Shown piece by piece: positions 1 to 8,654 of a DNA stretch of 45,150 nucleotides; position 1 is the stretch's first letter, and each line of letters starts with the position of its first letter. Both the position numbers and the translations under genes were made by a program. The stretch is from Candidatus Woesearchaeota archaeon (lineage in GTDB: Archaea > Nanobdellota > Nanobdellia > Woesearchaeales > GW2011-AR15). The stretch spans positions 1 to 45,150 of the forward strand of contig JAFGRO010000004.1 in NCBI GenBank assembly GCA_016935095.1. The letters are read 5' to 3'. The notes under the pieces are model-generated. The model did not search any database, was not told where the DNA came from, and saw only the letters and a program-made list of their open reading frames with translations.

Positions 1-106
1 AAGTCCCTCAATAGCTCCCTTAGAATATATATTTACAAGGGGCGCTTGGGGAACGTCCTGTTTAACATTCAGGAGCAAACATCCAATCTCCCCAAGCCTA
101 AAAAAA
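1..106 (+). ncRNA. Structured repeat element, copy 1 (5' end cut off by window)
   Basis: This stretch matches the 3' two thirds of the element at 27.0 kb. The first base-paired arm (TCCCTCAA) is present but its partner would lie before the window. Visible helices are CCCTT/AAGGG (17-21 with 37-41), GCTTGGGGA/TCCCCAAGC (44-52 with 89-97, perfect) and TCCTG/CAGGA (56-60 with 70-74). The two copies differ mostly in loops and at one pair that changes from G-C to G-U, which suggests an RNA read from this strand. Family unknown. A DNA-level mobile repeat is the alternative. Confidence 0.4.
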
Positions 107-172
107 TTAATTTAAATTAATATTAAATAAAATTCAAACTAATAACCTATAGAATTCTAAACATTAAATCAT

Positions 173-958
173 TTACCCAATATAACTCGTGTCTTTTGGC
201 AGTTTTTTCATATATTTGGCTTTTTTAGATACATCAACTAGGTCTTTTGTTAATTTAAAATCCTTTTCCAGGTCTTTGATCTCCTTGTTAAGGTTTTTCA
301 GGTCAATATTCAGATTAAATATCTTATTCAGGTTTTTCAGGATTTCCCTTGCGCCTTTAAGGCCTAAAAACAGAGGATGGCCGTATGTCTCGGCAAGCAG
401 GGCAACAGCATCAACATTTTTCTTTTTTGCAAGCCCCACAAGCAGACCTGAAACACCGATTACAGGCCCGACGACTCCGTAAACCTCTGTGCTGATTGAC
501 TTGTATTTTTTATATTTTTTTAACGCTTTTTTTGAATTTCCCGTGCAATAAACCTTCGGAGTTTTTGGAACTTCCCTTAATCCTATTCCTCCAAGAGTAA
601 TGATCTCCCTGACTTTATATTCCTCAATAACTGAAAGGATTGTCTCGCAGAATTCATAGCAGCTTACCTCATCAACAGGCTGGACATCTCCTGTTAATAA
701 CAGCAAATCCCTTTCATTCTCTACAGACTTATAATACATATCAATCCTGGGCAATTCAACAAGATTATTTTCGTTTACAAAAACAGAATGCGGAAGAGTA
801 TATGAAAAGAAATTATATATTTTCTTTGCCTTAAGCTCATCAACAATGAAATCCGCAACTATTTTGCCGACATTGCCTATTCCGGGAAGGCCTTCAATTA
901 AAATCGGAGAAGTAAGTTTTGGGATATTATTGAATTTGGTTATTTTCCATGAAGACAT
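173..958 (-). CDS. PAC2-family protein (proteasome-assembly-chaperone-like)
   Basis: A 261-residue PAC2-fold protein of the archaeal COG2047 type. The family hallmark ILIEGLPGIGNVGKIV lies near residue 20, followed by LITGDVQP-like and TLGGIG segments and the G-rich VYGVVGPVIGVSGLLVGLA stretch. The last 50 residues are a lysine-rich helix. Family members are thought to help assemble or regulate the 20S proteasome; archaeal roles are poorly tested. I start it at the ATG giving MSSWKITKF rather than 16 codons upstream, because a TATTTAAA box (983-990, minus strand) sits about 28 nt before this ATG and would lie inside the longer version. It is divergent from the NFACT-R gene. Confidence 0.85.
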   Translation of the reverse strand: MSSWKITKFNNIPKLTSPILIEGLPGIGNVGKIVADFIVDELKAKKIYNFFSYTLPHSVFVNENNLVELPRIDMYYKSVENERDLLLLTGDVQPVDEVSCYEFCETILSVIEEYKVREIITLGGIGLREVPKTPKVYCTGNSKKALKKYKKYKSISTEVYGVVGPVIGVSGLLVGLAKKKNVDAVALLAETYGHPLFLGLKGAREILKNLNKIFNLNIDLKNLNKEIKDLEKDFKLTKDLVDVSKKAKYMKKLPKDTSYIG

Positions 959-982
959 ATAAATATAATAAAACAGGAATTG

Positions 983-990
983 TTTAAATA
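983..990 (-). promoter_or_regulatory. TATA box of the PAC2 gene
   Basis: TTTAAATA on the minus strand, centred 28 nt before the chosen ATG, which implies a leaderless or nearly leaderless transcript. Confidence 0.55.
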
Positions 991-1041
991 GTTTTTGAAT
1001 TTTCAAAATCTATATATATGTATTATATTTAATCCTTTTTT

Positions 1042-1818
1042 ATGAAGATCTCATTAGACCTGACTAAATCCGTTGAGCAGAACGCTTCTGTTTATTTTGA
1101 GAAAGCTAAAAAAGCAAAAAAAAAAATACAGGGAGCTAGAAAAGCAATGGAAGAGTCATATAAGAAATTAGCACAGATAGATAAAAAGATCCAAAAGCAA
1201 AAGTCCGAAGAACATGAAAACAAAGAAGAAAAAAGAAAATTAGAATGGTATGAAAAATTCAGGTGGTTTTTTTCTTCAAAAGGATTTTTTATAATTGCAG
1301 GAAGGGATGCTACAACAAATGAGATTATAATAAAAAAACATACAGATAAAAATGACCTTGTTTTTCACACTAATATTGCAGGAAGCCCTTTTGCTGTTAT
1401 TAAATCAGATAATAAAAAGATTGATGAAGATACTATTAAAGAGGCTGCACAGTTTGTTGCTTGCTATTCAAGGGCCTGGAAGCTTGGAATGAGCTCTTTG
1501 GAAGTCTTCTATGTAAAACCTGAGCAGGTAACCAAAGAAGCGCCTTCAGGAGAATATATCCAGAAAGGAAGCTTTATGATATACGGAAAAAAAAATACTT
1601 TAAACCCTTTGGTAAAAATATTTTTAGGGGTAATGAAAGACGGGAAAATAATGGCAGGCCCGGAAGAGGCTGTTAAAAAACATTGTGAAAAATACATTGA
1701 GATTTTCCAGGGAAGTGAAAAAGCGTCCTCTGTTGCAAAAAAGATTAAAGCAAAGATTGGCGGAGACTTAGATGATATTATCAGAGTGCTGCCCCCAGGC
1801 GGATGCAAGACAAGATAA
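1042..1818 (+). CDS. Stand-alone NFACT-R (RqcH C-terminal half) protein
   Basis: 258 residues. Residues 1-65 form a lysine-rich coiled coil opening with the segment that precedes the NFACT-R domain in full RqcH/NEMF proteins. Residues 68-180 carry the NFACT-R core: WYEKFRWFFSSKGFFIIAGR, then DATTNE, then HTNIAGSPFAVIK. In full RqcH an NFACT-N domain and helix-hairpin-helix come first and recruit Ala-tRNA to stalled 60S/50S subunits for C-terminal tailing. Here both are absent and the protein starts cleanly at a domain boundary, so this is probably a split gene rather than decay. A TATATATA box (1011-1019) lies 27 nt before the ATG. The CRM-domain gene follows immediately. Confidence 0.8.
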   Translation: MKISLDLTKSVEQNASVYFEKAKKAKKKIQGARKAMEESYKKLAQIDKKIQKQKSEEHENKEEKRKLEWYEKFRWFFSSKGFFIIAGRDATTNEIIIKKHTDKNDLVFHTNIAGSPFAVIKSDNKKIDEDTIKEAAQFVACYSRAWKLGMSSLEVFYVKPEQVTKEAPSGEYIQKGSFMIYGKKNTLNPLVKIFLGVMKDGKIMAGPEEAVKKHCEKYIEIFQGSEKASSVAKKIKAKIGGDLDDIIRVLPPGGCKTR

Positions 1819-1820
1819 AA

Positions 1821-2072
1821 ATGGACAAAAAAGAACTTAAATCAAAGGCAACGCTTCTCCAGCCGGTGTTGAGGTTAGGCAAAAACGGGTTGACAGATAA
1901 TACAATGGATGAAGCAAAAAAACTTCTTAAAAAAAGAAAACTGATTAAAATTAAGATCCTGAATAATTGCCCTACAGAGGATAAGAATGGATTAATAGAG
2001 GAAATTATTAAAAAAACAGGTTCTGAATTGATAAGTAAGACTGGAAACGTTTTTGTTTTATGGAAGAAATAA
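1821..2072 (+). CDS. YhbY/CRM-domain RNA-binding protein
   Basis: An 83-residue protein that is essentially one CRM (CRS1-YhbY) domain: a KATLLQPVLRLGKNGLTDN opening, a LLKKRKLIKIKIL helix-strand unit and a TGNVFVLWKK end that supplies the last strand. The bacterial homologue YhbY binds pre-50S particles, so a role in ribosome assembly fits its coupling to the NFACT-R gene. I prefer the ATG 3 nt after the upstream stop; another ATG 18 nt earlier overlaps that gene and gives six more residues (MQDKIK). Confidence 0.8.
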   Translation: MDKKELKSKATLLQPVLRLGKNGLTDNTMDEAKKLLKKRKLIKIKILNNCPTEDKNGLIEEIIKKTGSELISKTGNVFVLWKK

Positions 2073-2086
2073 AGAGAAATAAAAAA

Positions 2087-2350
2087 TTATTTCTCCAGAT
2101 ACTCGTCCTTCACTTCAATATAAAACACGATGAAGACAATTGTAAGGATTATCAGGATTAAATTCATGCTGAACAGCAATCCTAAACTCAGCACTTTGTA
2201 ATTCGCATCAGGAATCTCATCTACTGTAAGGATTTTTGCATAAAGGCCGAACCCGATTAAAAACAGGAACAGAAATATTATTGATACTAACCCTTTATGT
2301 GTGTTGTGTGTTTTGATTATCTTATGCTTTTTTGTATAATGGATTACCAT
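2087..2350 (-). CDS. Small two-TM membrane protein
   Basis: 87 residues with a basic cytoplasmic N-terminus (HYTKKHKIIKTHNTHK), TM1 at about 21-39 and TM2 at about 53-77, ending in a short acidic tail (KDEYLEK). No family recognised. It is last in the minus-strand series coiled-coil protein, CorA, 290-residue membrane protein, but an 80-nt gap precedes it and it may have its own promoter. Confidence 0.6.
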   Translation of the reverse strand: MVIHYTKKHKIIKTHNTHKGLVSIIFLFLFLIGFGLYAKILTVDEIPDANYKVLSLGLLFSMNLILIILTIVFIVFYIEVKDEYLEK

Positions 2351-2431
2351 GATACCACCCTCTTTTTTAATTAATTCAAGGACTTTAGATATTTAAATTT
2401 ATCTTTTTGCAGGAGCAATTTGGTTCATATT

Positions 2432-3304
2432 CTATCCTTTGCTTCCTGCAAACAGGGATACACTCATTCCGGTTATCAATGCGATTAATGAATCACTCTG
2501 AAAAAAATCAAGAGAGATTAATTTAGTTAAAGGAATATTGCCCCAGATGAACCCAAGAATAAAAGCAAAAAATAAACCGACAACAAATGTCGCTCCCAGG
2601 TAAGTAAACCCGATTTTCGCATCATGATAGGCTTTTTTAACAAACAAAACAATGCCTACAACAAAAATCAGAAACAACAGCACCCCTACCTTAATATTAG
2701 GGGCGGATAATGTAGGCGAGGAAAACACACCGAACTCTGCCACAAGCAGGTAAATCAATACTGTGATTAAAGATTTATCGCTTTTCAGGGAATCTTTTGA
2801 AAAAATCTGGCCTACATTTTCTGTATGGGCTGATTCCATTGCTGATGCTCCCCCTTTTATAGTTCTTTTTCCTGCATCCTGAATACTTTTACTTGATTTC
2901 CAGTCTTCAATATGCTTCTTTGCAGACCTGAATAAGCTCCTTGATGCTATATACAGTCCAATGCCGCTCACGACTAAAGCGCCAATCCCTATTAAGACTG
3001 TGCCTGTATTTGCACCTTCAGAACTTAATAACTGCAGGTATCTCGGAATAAAATCAATCAATACAAGCACAACAATAATAAAAACAACAGTCCTTCTAAG
3101 CAATTCCAGAATCAATGAGGTAACCTTATTTATGATTATAATAAGAATAAAAAACAATATCAGTGCAATAATCATTGATGCAATATCTCCATGCATCAGT
3201 GCATTCGGAAGATTATAGAAATAATCCCTGGTTGCATCTATAGTTGAAGTTGTATTAATATTATAAAACACAGGTGATGAGGTAATATTGGTAATATTTG
3301 ACAT
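2432..3304 (-). CDS. Polytopic membrane protein coupled to CorA
   Basis: 290 residues. The first 35 are N/S/T-rich and probably exposed outside. About seven hydrophobic spans follow: two near residues 40-87, one near 100-120, then a polar 50-residue cytoplasmic loop (KKHIEDWKSSKSIQDAGKR), then four spans to the C-terminus. No family recognised. The gene starts 1 nt after the CorA stop, so the two are almost certainly co-translated and may form one ion-transport unit. Confidence 0.65.
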   Translation of the reverse strand: MSNITNITSSPVFYNINTTSTIDATRDYFYNLPNALMHGDIASMIIALILFFILIIIINKVTSLILELLRRTVVFIIVVLVLIDFIPRYLQLLSSEGANTGTVLIGIGALVVSGIGLYIASRSLFRSAKKHIEDWKSSKSIQDAGKRTIKGGASAMESAHTENVGQIFSKDSLKSDKSLITVLIYLLVAEFGVFSSPTLSAPNIKVGVLLFLIFVVGIVLFVKKAYHDAKIGFTYLGATFVVGLFFAFILGFIWGNIPLTKLISLDFFQSDSLIALITGMSVSLFAGSKG

Positions 3305-3305
3305 T

Positions 3306-4265
3306 TCACATCCAGTCCATTTTTTTAAAATAGATATACATTACTATCACTGAGAGAAACATTAACCCAAATGAGAATGGATAGCCCCATTTCCATAATA
3401 ATTCCGGCATATTCCTGAAATTCATGCCGTATATTGAAGCTATCAGTGTAGGAAACATTGCAAAAGAGGTAATCACTGTAAGTTTCTTCATTACATGATT
3501 CAGATTATTTGAAACAGAGGTAAGATAGATATCAAGGCTTCCTGTCAAAATGTCTCTATAGGTGCCGACCATATCTATCAGTTGTGTAATGTCATTGTAA
3601 AGGTACCTGAACTTCTGAAGGTTTTTCCCTTTAACCTGTTTGACAAATTCCTTTTCAATGCCTGTTATTACCTCCCTGTTGCCTGTAAGAGACTTATGGA
3701 AATAAATCATTGTTTTTTTTAAACTGAATATCTCTTTCACTGTTTTCTTGTTTGGGTTTTTAAAAACATTCTCTTCAAGTTTTTCAATCCTGCCCTCAAT
3801 CTCGTCTATATACGTGAAAAAGTCATTTATAATTTCACTCATTATTGCATAAAGTGAATAACTTATTGTCATGTCCTTTTTCATAATATTAATCTTCTTT
3901 GATTCATCTAATGCATAAATCCTGCTCAGCGATTCCAATTCCTGTTTCCTGAGGATAAGTATCTTATGGTTAAAAACAAAAAAAGATACAGGGACAGTAG
4001 AAAGACTATTATTGGTTCTATTAACAAAAGGCGCATGAAAAGTAATGACAGAAAACTCATCAAATTCCAGGACGCTAGGCCTTTCGTATTCATCAAGCGC
4101 CCGGTCAAAATCCACAATTGAAACAGGTGTCTGCTCGGCTATTTTTTTAAGTTCCTCCCTTGTGGGACTAAGGCAGTCAACCCAAGTCTCATCACTCTTT
4201 ATTTTTATTTTGTCAATTGAGCCTTCTTTTATAGAATTTTGGACAAGATGTATTATTTTTATCAT
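3306..4265 (-). CDS. corA: CorA-family divalent-cation transporter
   Basis: 319 residues, the usual CorA length. The large N-terminal cytoplasmic domain and long stalk helix end in two C-terminal membrane spans; the first is followed by the diagnostic IYGMNF motif and a short MPELLWKWGYPF periplasmic loop. CorA pentamers carry Mg2+ (sometimes Co2+/Ni2+). It starts 2 nt after the coiled-coil gene stop and ends 1 nt before the next membrane protein start, a compact three-gene unit. Confidence 0.9.
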   Translation of the reverse strand: MIKIIHLVQNSIKEGSIDKIKIKSDETWVDCLSPTREELKKIAEQTPVSIVDFDRALDEYERPSVLEFDEFSVITFHAPFVNRTNNSLSTVPVSFFVFNHKILILRKQELESLSRIYALDESKKINIMKKDMTISYSLYAIMSEIINDFFTYIDEIEGRIEKLEENVFKNPNKKTVKEIFSLKKTMIYFHKSLTGNREVITGIEKEFVKQVKGKNLQKFRYLYNDITQLIDMVGTYRDILTGSLDIYLTSVSNNLNHVMKKLTVITSFAMFPTLIASIYGMNFRNMPELLWKWGYPFSFGLMFLSVIVMYIYFKKMDWM

Positions 4266-4267
4266 GT

Positions 4268-7015
4268 TTAATGTTTAACCTCAATCAGGTCTCTGCCTGC
4301 AAAATCCTCGAGTTTTTTAATGGAAGATTCATACTTTTCCAATTCAAGGTGCCTTTGTTTTAATTTTGAGAGTTCATTTAAATAATGTGATTTGATTTCG
4401 TCGATATGCTGTTTTGCCTGGTAGATTTCATTTTCTGTTTTTTTCAGGTTTTTTTCTCTGAGCTTTATTTTTTGTTTCTGGTTTTGCATGCTCTGGATAT
4501 GTTTTATTCTGGTTCTTTTTAGTTTAGCTATCTCCGCTAAGATTAATTTTAATTTCTTATTTTCCTCTTCTACCTGTTTTGAGATAAGCTCATACTTCCT
4601 TTTTAATTCATCATTCTTTTTTTCAAATTCAATTTTTTCTTTTAGCAAGTTTTCTTTCTTCAAGTCAGATTCTTCCAGTGTTTTAGACAGCTTGCTTTTT
4701 ATGTTGGTTACTTCTTCATATTCTTTCTTCAGGTAACTTGTTTTGTCCTGGATGTATTTTTCTTTTTTATCAACCTCAGCCTGTCTTTTTTTAACATCAT
4801 TCATAAGTTCGCGCTGGTTTTTTTCTTCTTTATTCAATAAAGCCAGTTTCTTTTTTATTAGCCTGCTTTTTTCCCTGAGTTCCCTTTCCAGTTCATGAAT
4901 GTCTTTTTCCTTTTTATTTAACCTGCTCTCGAGTTTATTTAATTGAAGCTCCCGTGAATCAACCTCTTTCTTGCTTTCTAATAATTTTAAATTAGTATCT
5001 GTATGTTTCTTAAAATTGTAATGCAGCTTGCGTTCTTTTTTTCCTAATTCAAGTTCTTTATTTTTCAGTGAAGCTTCCTGCTCCTCAAGCAGTTTTGTCT
5101 TCTGTTCAAGAATCTGTTTTTCCTGTTCAAGGTCTTTTATAAATTTTTCAATTTCTTTGTCCTTTTTATTTAACGAAGATTCTTTTTCTTCAAATTCTTT
5201 AATTTTAATATCAATTTCATTTTTAGACTCATTCAGATTAATATCTTTTGTTTTCAGTGATTTTTCATTTTCAACCAATTCAAGAGATTTTTTATGAACC
5301 TTCTTCTTTTCTTTCTCAAGGAGAGTTGCTTTTTCATTCAGCTGATTTTCCTTAAGCCTGAGCTCCTGTTCTTTTTTATTTAATGATTCTTTAAACTCTC
5401 TGCATGAATCCTGCTTTTGATAAAGGTCTGACTGGATTTTTTCCAGGTCTGACTTTTCTCTTTCTATTTGTTGTGATAATTTTTTCAGTTCTTTTTCTTC
5501 TTTGGAAAGAGTGACTAACTGGTCCCTGAGTTCAGCGACTTCTTTTTTAATGTCCTGTTTTTTATTATCCAAAACAAGCTCATGTTTTTCTGCTTCTTTC
5601 TGCTGTTGCATAAAAGATTTTTTATTTTCTTTGAGATTTGTCTCTTTTGTTTTAATATCAATTAACCTGTTTTCCAATTCATTCTTAACCCTGTTTAGCT
5701 TAAACTCTTTTTTAAGAAGCTTAGTCTCAAGCTCGGTTATATCTTTCTTAATTGTTTCGAATTCCCTTTTTTCTTTTTCCAGGCTTTTCTTTTGTGATTC
5801 AATTTTATTTTTTTGTTTAGTTAAGCTTATTTTCTGATTTATGAGTTCTCTTTGGTCTTTTTCATATTTTTTCAGATTTTTATTTAACTCTTTTTCTTTT
5901 TCCAGGAGCTCCTGTTCTTTTGATTTCATGAAGGGGAGTTTGTCTTCAATCTCAATCTTCTGTTTTATTAAGAGCTTGAACCTGTGGGCAATTGCCCTTT
6001 CTCTTTTAATCAGTTTTATTTTAAATAACTCAAGCTTGTTATTAATTATATTAATCTGGCTCTCCTTGTTTTCCAGTTTTTTGAATTTAATTAAGACAAG
6101 ATCTTCCTGGTCATCAAGCTCGGTTTTTTTAGAATTAAGTTTTGTTTCTCTTGCAATATTTTCTTTTTCCTGTTGATCCAGTCTTTTTTTATTTTTCAAT
6201 ATCTCTTTTTTTTCCTGTTTCAGCAGTTCATTTTTTGACAGGATCTTTTTTTCCAGTTTTTCTGTCCTTTGTTTCTCTTTTTCAAGCTTTTTTTCTTCGG
6301 TGCTGAAGTTCTCAGATTTTGTTTTGAGTTCTGCTTCTTTTTTTCTGAACCGCTCTTTTTCCCTTTGCAGCAGGTTTTCCTTTTCCTTTAATTTCTGGAA
6401 AAAATTCTCATGCAGCTTTTCTTTTTTAACAAGATTATGTTCTATTTTCAATATTTCTTTATGCTTTTTATCTAATTCATTCTCTTTGTTATTCAGCAAC
6501 TCCTGCTTCTTAGTGAGAGTCTCTTTTAAAGAAATTAAATTTTTTTCTTCATGAGATATGTGATTTTCCTGATTAAAATGTTTTTTTGCAGGTTGTTCCT
6601 CTTTCCTGTTCTGAACATTAATTTGTTCCGGAGAATTATTTACCACAGGATTCCTGCTGAGGTATTTTTTCTTTTCTATTTCCAGGATCTTTATCAATTC
6701 TTCATCAGATTTGTGATAACCTGTCTTTTTTATTTGTTTAAAGAATCTTTTCAATTGATTATTATTCCAGCCAGCCTTATGCTGGTAAACAAATTTCCTG
6801 CACATGTTAATTGTCTTTGATTTTGAAATTTCATCTTTTTTAAGGTAATTTTGTTTTTCCCTGTCAATAATCTCTTTTAGTTTTTCCTTATTAATCAGGA
6901 TTTTGCTTTTTTCAATATCATTCATTAATTTATTCCATTGTTTATTAGTCCATGAAGCATTAGTCTCTTTAATAAAATTATCAATGATCTCAAATAGTTT
7001 AAACTGTTTTTTCAT
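4268..7015 (-). CDS. Giant coiled-coil protein with two N-terminal W/N-rich domains
   Basis: 915 residues. The first 120 hold two copies of a ~55-residue helical unit: NASWTNKQWNKLMNDIEKS ending in DREKQNYL, and AGWNNNQLKRFFKQIKKTGY ending in IEIEKKKYL-like sequence (LEIEKKKYL). The same unit occurs in the next upstream gene. From about residue 165 to 890 it is an almost unbroken E/K/L heptad coiled coil, predicted about 100 nm if continuous. No ATPase heads or membrane span, so it is not SMC/Rad50. I use the ATG preceded by GGGGGAT rather than a TTG four codons upstream. A cytoskeletal, scaffold or tether role is inference from architecture. Confidence 0.7.
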   Translation of the reverse strand: MKKQFKLFEIIDNFIKETNASWTNKQWNKLMNDIEKSKILINKEKLKEIIDREKQNYLKKDEISKSKTINMCRKFVYQHKAGWNNNQLKRFFKQIKKTGYHKSDEELIKILEIEKKKYLSRNPVVNNSPEQINVQNRKEEQPAKKHFNQENHISHEEKNLISLKETLTKKQELLNNKENELDKKHKEILKIEHNLVKKEKLHENFFQKLKEKENLLQREKERFRKKEAELKTKSENFSTEEKKLEKEKQRTEKLEKKILSKNELLKQEKKEILKNKKRLDQQEKENIARETKLNSKKTELDDQEDLVLIKFKKLENKESQINIINNKLELFKIKLIKRERAIAHRFKLLIKQKIEIEDKLPFMKSKEQELLEKEKELNKNLKKYEKDQRELINQKISLTKQKNKIESQKKSLEKEKREFETIKKDITELETKLLKKEFKLNRVKNELENRLIDIKTKETNLKENKKSFMQQQKEAEKHELVLDNKKQDIKKEVAELRDQLVTLSKEEKELKKLSQQIEREKSDLEKIQSDLYQKQDSCREFKESLNKKEQELRLKENQLNEKATLLEKEKKKVHKKSLELVENEKSLKTKDINLNESKNEIDIKIKEFEEKESSLNKKDKEIEKFIKDLEQEKQILEQKTKLLEEQEASLKNKELELGKKERKLHYNFKKHTDTNLKLLESKKEVDSRELQLNKLESRLNKKEKDIHELERELREKSRLIKKKLALLNKEEKNQRELMNDVKKRQAEVDKKEKYIQDKTSYLKKEYEEVTNIKSKLSKTLEESDLKKENLLKEKIEFEKKNDELKRKYELISKQVEEENKKLKLILAEIAKLKRTRIKHIQSMQNQKQKIKLREKNLKKTENEIYQAKQHIDEIKSHYLNELSKLKQRHLELEKYESSIKKLEDFAGRDLIEVKH

Positions 7016-7100
7016 CAAATCCCCCAAATAAAATTATATAGGAATTATCTTACTTTAAATATTTTTGTTATTACATCAAGAAAGTAAAACAGGACAACAT

Positions 7101-7562
7101 TTATTGTTTCTTTATTTTAATTCTGTCAAATAAGCTTTTATTCTGGTATACCAGTTTGCCCCTGAAAAGTCTCATAACAGGAAAAGCAGTTAATTTTTGC
7201 AGGAGAACGTCCTGGTGTTTTTTGCTGTTGTAGGGAATAGTTTGTTTTATAATATTTTGTTTTGGAACAGGCTTTGCAAGCCTGAGTTCAGGCTTAATAA
7301 ATTCCTGCTTGTTCGTAAAATATTTTTTCTTTTCTGATTCCAAAATAAACCCGAGCTCATCCGGGTGATTATTATAGCCCTGTTCATTCATTTCCTTCAC
7401 AAAATTCAGCCAGTCATAATGGTTCCATTCCCCCTTTTTTTCAGAGACATAATTCCTGCATAATTCCAATGTTCTCGTGGGTGAAAGTTTAGCCCTCTTT
7501 ATTTTATCTGATAAAAACTTTTTATTATCAATAGTTTTAATCGGAACAGGTATGTTTTCCAT
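7101..7562 (-). CDS. Small basic protein sharing the W/N-rich domain
   Basis: 153 residues. Residues 30-88 match the unit repeated in the adjacent coiled-coil protein: LCRNYVSEKKGEWNHYDWLN, a GY turn, DELGFILESEKKKYF. The rest is basic and proline-containing with no recognised domain. A GGGGGAAAG ribosome-binding site precedes the ATG. Its position 85 nt upstream of the coiled-coil gene on the same strand suggests that the two proteins work together or bind the same partner. Function unknown. Confidence 0.6.
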   Translation of the reverse strand: MENIPVPIKTIDNKKFLSDKIKRAKLSPTRTLELCRNYVSEKKGEWNHYDWLNFVKEMNEQGYNNHPDELGFILESEKKKYFTNKQEFIKPELRLAKPVPKQNIIKQTIPYNSKKHQDVLLQKLTAFPVMRLFRGKLVYQNKSLFDRIKIKKQ

Positions 7563-7650
7563 TCTTTCCCCCGGACAATAATATTATTGATAAAGAAATG
7601 TATTATAAATATTTTTGTAATTACGAGAGAAAAGTGAAATAGCTCATTTA

Positions 7651-8157
7651 TTAGGGGTATTCAACAAAAATAAATCTCGCAATACCATCTTCTCCGGTTC
7701 CTAAATTCCTGTAATGATATGTTCTCATAGGATTACAAATAGTGGTGCCTGTATTTTTAGTGCCATACATATTTAATTCTACATCCATCTTATCATCTGG
7801 AGAGTTAAGCTCTTTAAATATAGGATATTTCCAATAGGGTGTTCCACAAGATATATGTGGCTCATCTACATCTACATCTACAACAAGAGAACCAATTGTA
7901 TCTGTGTAAGGCTCTGTTCTTCCAAATTCTTCTGATGGAGGATAAACAACAACAAGATCTGTAATTGTTGCTCCTTCCTAGGTTTCACTTTGAACAAGAG
8001 CAAGAGTTTCCAGATTCCCGTCTCCATTTAAATCGTATTTTGTAAATTCTTCTGGCTTTGCAATATATGCTCATGCAGCAGAAGAAGTAAGCGATAATAG
8101 TAAAGCTAATCCTGTCAGTGTCCTTCCAGCTCTTTGTTTTAGAGTCAGATTTCCCAT
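7651..8157 (-). pseudogene. Secreted EF-loop-like protein with two in-frame stops
   Basis: One frame of 168 codons reads well apart from TGA at codon 29 (8071-8073) and TAG at codon 60 (7978-7980). Residues 1-28 look like a signal peptide (basic RAGR, then a hydrophobic run to TSSAA); the TGA falls where cleavage would occur. Codons 42-50 encode DLNGDGNLE, a calcium-loop-like motif of dockerin/FG-GAP proteins. The rest is a beta-rich extracellular-like sequence with two cysteines. No frameshift is seen, so decay is recent, or the stops are sequencing errors or are read through. Confidence 0.55.
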
Positions 8158-8211
8158 TTTAATTTCAGATTTAAAGAAAGAAGAACTTATTTTTAAATAT
8201 TCTCAAAAAAT

Positions 8212-8556
8212 TCAGGAAACAACCTTTACAGAATTTGCAATCACCTGCCTGTTTTCATTGTATTCATCAATTTTTCCATGAACTTCCACAACATTTCCTT
8301 TTGTGAAATTTAATTCATTATTAAACAATAAAACACTGATTTTAGTTTGTTCTGAGATTTCAAGGACAGTAAGCCCTTCCCTGTTTATTACACTAGTTAT
8401 TCTTCCTGTAACTTTTACTTCGTTGTCAAGCTCTTCTTTATTTATTTTTTCTATTGTAGTATCATTTATCTCAATATTTCTTGAAATAAGATACAATACG
8501 ATAATCCCGGTAAATGAAAAGACCACTGCAAGTTTTAAGAGAAGAGACTCATTCAT
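8212..8556 (-). CDS. Membrane-anchored OB-fold (tRNA_anti-like) protein
   Basis: 114 residues: one N-terminal membrane span (residues 7-24), a short linker, then an OB-fold of the nucleic-acid-binding tRNA_anti type, with the typical strands VKVTGRITSV, LTVLEISEQTKISVLLF and GNVVEVHGKIDEY. Similar anchored OB proteins occur in many archaea with unknown ligands. Divergent from lonB. Confidence 0.65.
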   Translation of the reverse strand: MNESLLLKLAVVFSFTGIIVLYLISRNIEINDTTIEKINKEELDNEVKVTGRITSVINREGLTVLEISEQTKISVLLFNNELNFTKGNVVEVHGKIDEYNENRQVIANSVKVVS

Positions 8557-8624
8557 AAAAACAAGTTATTTTATTTATTATTAAAAAATTTTTTATTTTA
8601 TCTTTTTAAAGTTACTCCACTAAA

Positions 8625-8632
8625 TTTATATA
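8625..8632 (+). promoter_or_regulatory. TATA box of lonB
   Basis: TTTATATA, centred 26-27 nt before the lonB ATG. It argues against the TTG start six codons upstream, which would lie before the predicted transcript start. Confidence 0.55.
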
Positions 8633-8654
8633 TGAATTGCTTTTTTTTTGTTTT

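Noticed and set aside
4488-6820. Several plus-strand Ser/Phe-rich frames
   Set aside because: Shadows of the Lys/Glu-rich coiled-coil gene on the other strand.
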